From the NCBI GenBank assembly GCA_016872605.1, contig VGZI01000040.1:1-37063 (forward strand): 37,063 nucleotides of DNA, given 5' to 3'. The notes beneath the pieces are model-generated. The model had not been told where the DNA came from. It did no database searches and saw only the letters and a list, made by a program, of their open reading frames with translations. This stretch comes from Planctomycetota bacterium. GTDB lineage: Bacteria > Planctomycetota > Planctomycetia > Gemmatales > Gemmataceae. Position numbers and translations under genes: made by a program. Below, piece after piece: positions 33,559 to 37,063 of this stretch (the first letter of the stretch is position 1; every line of letters begins with the position of its first letter).

Positions 33559-35061
33559 ATGAAACTCGAATACTCGCCAGCTTTGCAGTCTGCACATGAC
33601 CGCGCTCGCTATTTCGCTCAGCGCGACGCCGCGGACGCAGTCACGCCCCGCAACGTCCTGTGCGCCATGTTGGAAGAGGTAGAGGGCAAGGCATCGACGC
33701 TGCTTGTGCACGCCGGCGCCGATCTCCAAGTTGTGCGCGAACGCTTTGGCCTTCCCGCGTCCTTCGATGCGGCGCCGCCCGAGTTGGAAATGCACCACTC
33801 AATGCGCTCGGTGCTAGCGCTGGCGCGTGAGTTAGCCTCGATCCATGGCGATGAAGGAAGCATCGCCACCGATCATTTCCTTCTGGCGATTCTCGAAGTC
33901 GATGAGTCGATCCGTGACGAACTGGCTGCGTGTGGCATGGATTACGGTCGGCTGCAAAAAACGATTGTCGGTGACACGCCTCCCCTGGCAATGGACGAGC
34001 CGCTCCTGTTGCAGGAACCAACCGAGGAGTTGAACATCGCCCGGATTCTCGACGCCAACGCCAACCGGGCCCGCGAGGCGCTGCGCGTGCTGGAGGATTT
34101 CGCGCGTTTCACGCTGGCCGACGCCGTGCTGAGCGCTTGCGCCAAGCAGCTTCGCCACGATTTCGCCGACGCGATCCGCTCGCTCTCCGCGCCGCTCTTG
34201 CTTGCATCGCGCGACACGCTGGGCGACGTCGGCACCGCGATCAGCACCGCAGCAGAGTGGTCGCGTCCGTCGCTGGCAGCCGTCGTCCAGGCCAACGCCA
34301 AGCGATTGCAAGAATCGCTCCGCAGCCTGGAGGAGTATGGCAAGGTGGTGTCAGTCGAGTTTGCCCAGCGCGTCGAGAAGCTGCGCTATCAAGCCTACAC
34401 GCTGGAACGCGCCATCGTCCAAGGCATTGCGTCACGCGATCGGCTCTCCGATGCTCGGCTCTATGTGCTCGTAACCGATACGCTGTGTCGGGCGTCGCTG
34501 GTCGGAACGGTGAAGGAGGCGGCACTGGGCGGAGCGCAGATCGTTCAACTGCGCGAGAAAGGCATTGACGACCGCTCGTTGCTGGAGCGCGCTCGCCTGG
34601 TGCGCGAAGTAACGCGCTCGGCGGGGATTCCGTTCATCGTCAACGATCGGCCCGATATCGCCCGGCTTGCTCAAGCCGACGGCGTGCACCTCGGCCAGGA
34701 TGACATGCCGATCCACGATGCACGCCGTATCTTGGGGCCGGATGCAATCATCGGCGTCAGCACACACAACCTCGACCAAGTACGCAAGGCGGTGTTGGAA
34801 GGGGCGAACTACATCGGCGTCGGGCCGACGTTTCCGTCCAAGACGAAAGAGTTCGAAGGATTCGCGGGTCTGGACTTCGTGCGCCAGGCGTTTGCCGCGA
34901 CGACGCTGCCAGCTTTCGCGATCGGCGGGATCAACGTGGACAATGTCGCCGAGGTGGTTGCGGCAGGGGCTCGCGCCATCGCGGTGAGCCATGCGATTTG
35001 CGCGTCGGAGGACCCGCGCCGCAATGCGCGGCGATTGCGCCAGGCGATCGATCCTCACTAG
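33559..35061 (+). CDS. thiE: Clp_N-ThiD2-ThiE fusion: thiamine-phosphate synthase
   Basis: 500 aa in three parts. Residues 1-145 are a Clp N-terminal (double Clp repeat) domain: FAQRDAADAVTPRNVLCAML and later IHGDEGSIATDHFLLAILEV. Residues about 156-290 are a ThiD2-type domain (ARILDANANRAREALRVLED); ThiD2 is described as a hydroxymethylpyrimidine-phosphate kinase. From about 298 it is ThiE (DARLYVLVTD, QLREKGIDDR, FIVNDRPDIA, DGVHLGQDDMP, GPTFPSKTK, AIGGI), which joins the pyrimidine diphosphate to thiazole phosphate. Successive steps in one chain are plausible. The Clp_N part, normally a substrate-adaptor module of ClpA/C, is unexpected in a biosynthetic enzyme. The stop TAG lies inside the palindrome shared with the convergent ROK gene. 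Confidence 0.88.
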   Translation: MKLEYSPALQSAHDRARYFAQRDAADAVTPRNVLCAMLEEVEGKASTLLVHAGADLQVVRERFGLPASFDAAPPELEMHHSMRSVLALARELASIHGDEGSIATDHFLLAILEVDESIRDELAACGMDYGRLQKTIVGDTPPLAMDEPLLLQEPTEELNIARILDANANRAREALRVLEDFARFTLADAVLSACAKQLRHDFADAIRSLSAPLLLASRDTLGDVGTAISTAAEWSRPSLAAVVQANAKRLQESLRSLEEYGKVVSVEFAQRVEKLRYQAYTLERAIVQGIASRDRLSDARLYVLVTDTLCRASLVGTVKEAALGGAQIVQLREKGIDDRSLLERARLVREVTRSAGIPFIVNDRPDIARLAQADGVHLGQDDMPIHDARRILGPDAIIGVSTHNLDQVRKAVLEGANYIGVGPTFPSKTKEFEGFAGLDFVRQAFAATTLPAFAIGGINVDNVAEVVAAGARAIAVSHAICASEDPRRNARRLRQAIDPH

Positions 35062-35109
35062 CCCGCAGCGCACGCAAGGGCCAGCCCTTGCTTGCGCTGT
35101 GGGCTAGTG
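35056..35109. terminator. Palindrome holding the stop codons of both convergent genes
   Basis: The 26-bp arms 35056-35081 and 35084-35109 match with two mismatches and a 2-base loop. Both outer ends read CACTAG. On the plus strand this is His-stop of ThiE, and on the minus strand it is His-stop of the ROK protein. It therefore ends both genes and, as a strong hairpin, probably both transcripts. Confidence 0.8.
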
Positions 35110-36006
35110 TGACTTTTCTCGCGCCAACGCCAGAGCCCCATGCACAACGACCTCCTCACCAAGCGCTGCCGGGACGATGTCGCAGCACTCGGCGAACGGT
35201 TTGAACACGCGCTCGGCGACCAACGTTCGAAGAGGGTCGAAAAGCAACCGTTCGCCCATCAGTGACACGCCGCCGCCGATGACGATGCGGCGCGGGCAGA
35301 GCAAGGCGATGACGTGGCAGATCGCCGTGGCGAGTGCATCGACTGCCAGGTCGACGACTTCGCGTGCGGCGGCGTCGCCGCTCGCTGCCTGCCGAGCGAT
35401 TTCAGCGGCGCTGGGCGGATCAGCGACGCCGGTCAATTGCGCGAAGGTTCGTTGCATGCCCCAACCGGACGCGACGTCCTCGAGGGTTTCCTCGAATTGC
35501 AGGCCGGGCACGCGGAGATGCCCGATCTCGGCCGCGCCTCGACCGCAGCCGCGAAAGATTTCGCTGTCAATAATAAGCCCGCCGCCGATGCCGGAACCGA
35601 TAGTGATGTAGAAGATCGGCGACAGGCCCTTGCCGGCGCCGAACAGGGCCTCGGCGAGACCAGCGACGTCGGCGTCGTTGCCGAGTACCCCCGGAACGCC
35701 GACGATGTCCGATATCCAGTCGGCGAGCGGAAAGCCGTCCCAGCCGACGATCTGGTGTGATTTGATGACAGTGCGCGTGGCGTCATCGACAGGCCCGCCG
35801 AAGCCGATACCGACACCCGTCAGCTCGGCCTTTGCCAGTTTAGCGTTCGGAAGAAACGCTGCAATCGCGTCAACGATCTGGCGACGAATCCCATCCGCTC
35901 CGTTGGCCGGAACCACGCTTCCGCGCCACAGCGCATGCACGGTACCGTTGCCGTCGCCCAGACCGAGCTGCAGTTTCGTGCCGCCGATTTCGATGCCGAG
36001 GAGCAT
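35104..36006 (-). CDS. ROK family sugar kinase/regulator-like protein
   Basis: 300 aa. The N-terminal ATP-binding motif is GIEIGGTKLQLGLGD, followed by TGVGIGFGGPVDD, VLGNDADVAGLAEALFGAGK and FYITIGSGIGGGLIIDSEIF; these are ROK/hexokinase-fold landmarks. The conserved G-H is present (AAEIGHLRVPGLQF), but the zinc-binding cysteines (C-x-C-G-x2-G-C) that usually follow are missing. There is no N-terminal HTH, so a sugar or amino-sugar kinase is likelier than a repressor. The substrate is unknown. The final His and stop come from the palindrome shared with thiE. Confidence 0.85.
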   Translation of the reverse strand: MLLGIEIGGTKLQLGLGDGNGTVHALWRGSVVPANGADGIRRQIVDAIAAFLPNAKLAKAELTGVGIGFGGPVDDATRTVIKSHQIVGWDGFPLADWISDIVGVPGVLGNDADVAGLAEALFGAGKGLSPIFYITIGSGIGGGLIIDSEIFRGCGRGAAEIGHLRVPGLQFEETLEDVASGWGMQRTFAQLTGVADPPSAAEIARQAASGDAAAREVVDLAVDALATAICHVIALLCPRRIVIGGGVSLMGERLLFDPLRTLVAERVFKPFAECCDIVPAALGEEVVVHGALALAREKSH

Positions 36007-36029
36007 GCGCGTATTGTAGCATTTCGCCC

Positions 36030-36094
36030 ATCAGAGCCTGAAGCGTAAGTGAAGATGAGTAGCAGTTCCCTTCGCTAACGCTTCAGGCTCTGAT
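36030..36094. repeat. 25-bp inverted repeat (TCAGAGCCTGAAGCGT family)
   Basis: The arms 36030-36054 and 36070-36094 match with two mismatches and a 15-base loop. It is the same family as 17991-18044 and 21866-21890. It lies between the end of the membrane-protein gene and the ROK start on the minus strand and probably ends the DUF2089/membrane-protein transcript. Confidence 0.8.
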
Positions 36095-36106
36095 CGGACG
36101 GCAAAA

Positions 36107-36523
36107 CTAGGAATCCATCGCAGCTATTTGTTGGAATTCCTCCTGCTCGATACGTCGCTTGATGGCCGGATAGTTGACGCCGAACACACAGGCCATGACG
36201 CCTCCGATTTGTAGCGGCAAGAAGTAGACATGATACGGCTGGCCCGAGAAAACCGCGCCGATGCCAACGAAGAAGACGATGACGCCGACAATCGCCATGA
36301 CCAGGCTGAGGCTGAGCAAGAATCGCAACGCATACCCCAGCCCGGCCGAAAACCCGTAGATCGCGCCGAGTAGCCCAATCGAGCCGCCAACGATGCCTCC
36401 CAGCCAGCCGGCGGTTTGCTCGTCCCACCACTCGACTGCAGCGCCCGGCTGGCCGTCGGCGGCGAGCAGCCGCGATCCGCTAATCGCTACCACGAGTAGA
36501 ACTGCGGGAAGTCTTCGCATCAT
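36107..36523 (-). CDS. Small exported/membrane protein, unknown function
   Basis: 138 aa from ATG 36523 (AGAGG ribosome site about six bases upstream; an in-frame GTG at 36541 is the alternative). An N-terminal signal (MMRRLPAVLLVVAISGSRLL) is followed by three hydrophobic segments: GGIVGGSIGLLGAIYGFSAG, FLLSLSLVMAIVGVIVFFVG and PLQIGGVMACVFGV. It overlaps the DUF2089 gene by 44 bp, so the two are surely cotranscribed and the regulator may control this gene. The family is not recognised beyond that. Confidence 0.7.
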   Translation of the reverse strand: MMRRLPAVLLVVAISGSRLLAADGQPGAAVEWWDEQTAGWLGGIVGGSIGLLGAIYGFSAGLGYALRFLLSLSLVMAIVGVIVFFVGIGAVFSGQPYHVYFLPLQIGGVMACVFGVNYPAIKRRIEQEEFQQIAAMDS

Positions 36524-36818
36524 CGTCGGCCTCTCTTTCACGTTGGTATGCTTTGAGCAGTTGTTTCAACGTCGCTTGATCGATCCGCCCGTCCGCGTGC
36601 ATCGCTCGAAGCGTCCGCTCGAAGTCAGTCATGTCCTGCTGGCTATCGAACACCTGAACCTTGGCAATGAGCCGATCAAGCCGCAGACGCACCGTCGGAT
36701 ACGAAATGCCGTACGCCTCGGCGAGTTCCTTGAGCGAGCCCGACGCCAGCACGAACCGCTTCAGGAATGCGATGTCTTCGTCTTCAAGCAGGTCGACCCA
36801 GCGGTTTTGATTCGGCAT
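36480..36818 (-). CDS. DUF2089 family regulator-like protein
   Basis: 112 aa. WVDLLEDEDIAFLKRFVLAS, then GSLKELAEAYGISYPTVRLR and LDRLIAKV form the DUF2089 helix-turn-helix region; in the family this follows or replaces a small zinc ribbon, which is absent here. The C-terminal half is charged and helical (LRAMHADGRIDQATLKQLLK). A DNA-binding role is likely. The promoter region upstream contains a perfect palindrome (36835-36848), a possible autoregulatory site. The gene overlaps the downstream membrane-protein gene. Confidence 0.8.
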   Translation of the reverse strand: MPNQNRWVDLLEDEDIAFLKRFVLASGSLKELAEAYGISYPTVRLRLDRLIAKVQVFDSQQDMTDFERTLRAMHADGRIDQATLKQLLKAYQREREADDDAKTSRSSTRGSD

Positions 36819-36834
36819 TGAATTATATTAATAT

Positions 36835-36848
36835 TAATATCGATATTA
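36835..36848. promoter_or_regulatory. AT-rich region with perfect 14-bp palindrome upstream of DUF2089
   Basis: TAATATCGATATTA is a perfect palindrome 16 bp before the DUF2089 ATG, within a strongly AT-rich stretch (about 36821-36890) that stands out from the GC-rich surroundings. It could be the promoter and operator of the regulator gene. The rest of 36849-37063 holds no gene I can support. Confidence 0.45.
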
Positions 36849-37063
36849 TTCAAGTCAAATCGAAAGTTATTTTGAAAAAAATGATTAACGAGCGCAGTGG
36901 GTCGATGGTCAGTACTGGCAATCGGCGGGATGATTGGCTAGGCCGTGTGGACAATAGCTGGGAAGCTTTGGATATTTGGGCACTCGCATAAGGCGTGCTG
37001 CCAGTACCGCTCTCGGCGTTGATTTCCGTAGACGGCTGTCCAGAGCCATCCGAAAAGGACGTC

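Noticed and set aside
36767..36991. Plus-strand frame of 74 codons near the right edge
   Set aside because: It crosses the AT-rich promoter region, has no ribosome site and no recognisable motif.

Overview
The window reads as a chromosomal segment of a high-GC member of the Planctomycetes. The evidence is lineage-typical gene content: four Tat-type DUF1501 proteins, a TIGR03067 lipocalin-like protein, large WD40, PQQ-propeller and FG-GAP surface proteins, a SpoVG protein with a zinc-ribbon insert, and many GC-rich palindromic repeats. The species cannot be named from the sequence.

Layout. 1-6183 (minus) is an exported-protein operon: DUF1501, FG-GAP, PQQ propeller, then a sialidase-like protein cut by the window edge. 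A sialidase gene relic lies at 6.3-6.5 kb. 6619-10970 (plus) holds three tandem DUF1501 paralogues; a scrap of FG-GAP coding sequence survives between the first two. 10978-12770 is decayed accessory DNA: the tail of an RND/HlyD adaptor gene, then remnants of an integrative element (CHC2 primase fragment, excisionase-like HTH gene, two matching hairpins, a gene broken by an in-frame TGA). 13196-17987 (plus) encodes the error-prone translesion pair ImuB and DnaE2 without ImuA. Next come rplU (minus), yebC (plus), a WD40 protein (plus), a small membrane protein (minus), spoVG and ispE (minus), and a type IIA topoisomerase B subunit (minus). 26083-28243 (minus) is a small toxin/immunity island lying between the topoisomerase B and A genes. 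28236-30665 is the A subunit. It is followed by a TolC/PhnD-like pair (minus), a Clp_N-ThiD2-ThiE fusion (plus), a ROK protein (minus), and a membrane protein with a DUF2089 regulator (minus).

Two themes stand out. First, palindromic repeats of several families sit at almost every gene end. Some supply the stop codons of flanking genes. Others lie in frame inside coding sequence (imuB twice, dnaE2 once, the topoisomerase A gene once), so they are translated. This resembles the coding-sequence palindromic elements of Rickettsia, but here in replication and repair genes. Second, a PemK/MazF-like toxin-antitoxin pair sits directly upstream of the topoisomerase B gene and is flanked by a 52-bp, 92% identical copy of that gene's 5' end. 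The copy forms a short hybrid frame that overlaps the antitoxin start by ATGA, as if the module had captured the host gene's translation start and left a restored copy behind.

All function calls come from motif recognition by eye. No similarity search was run.
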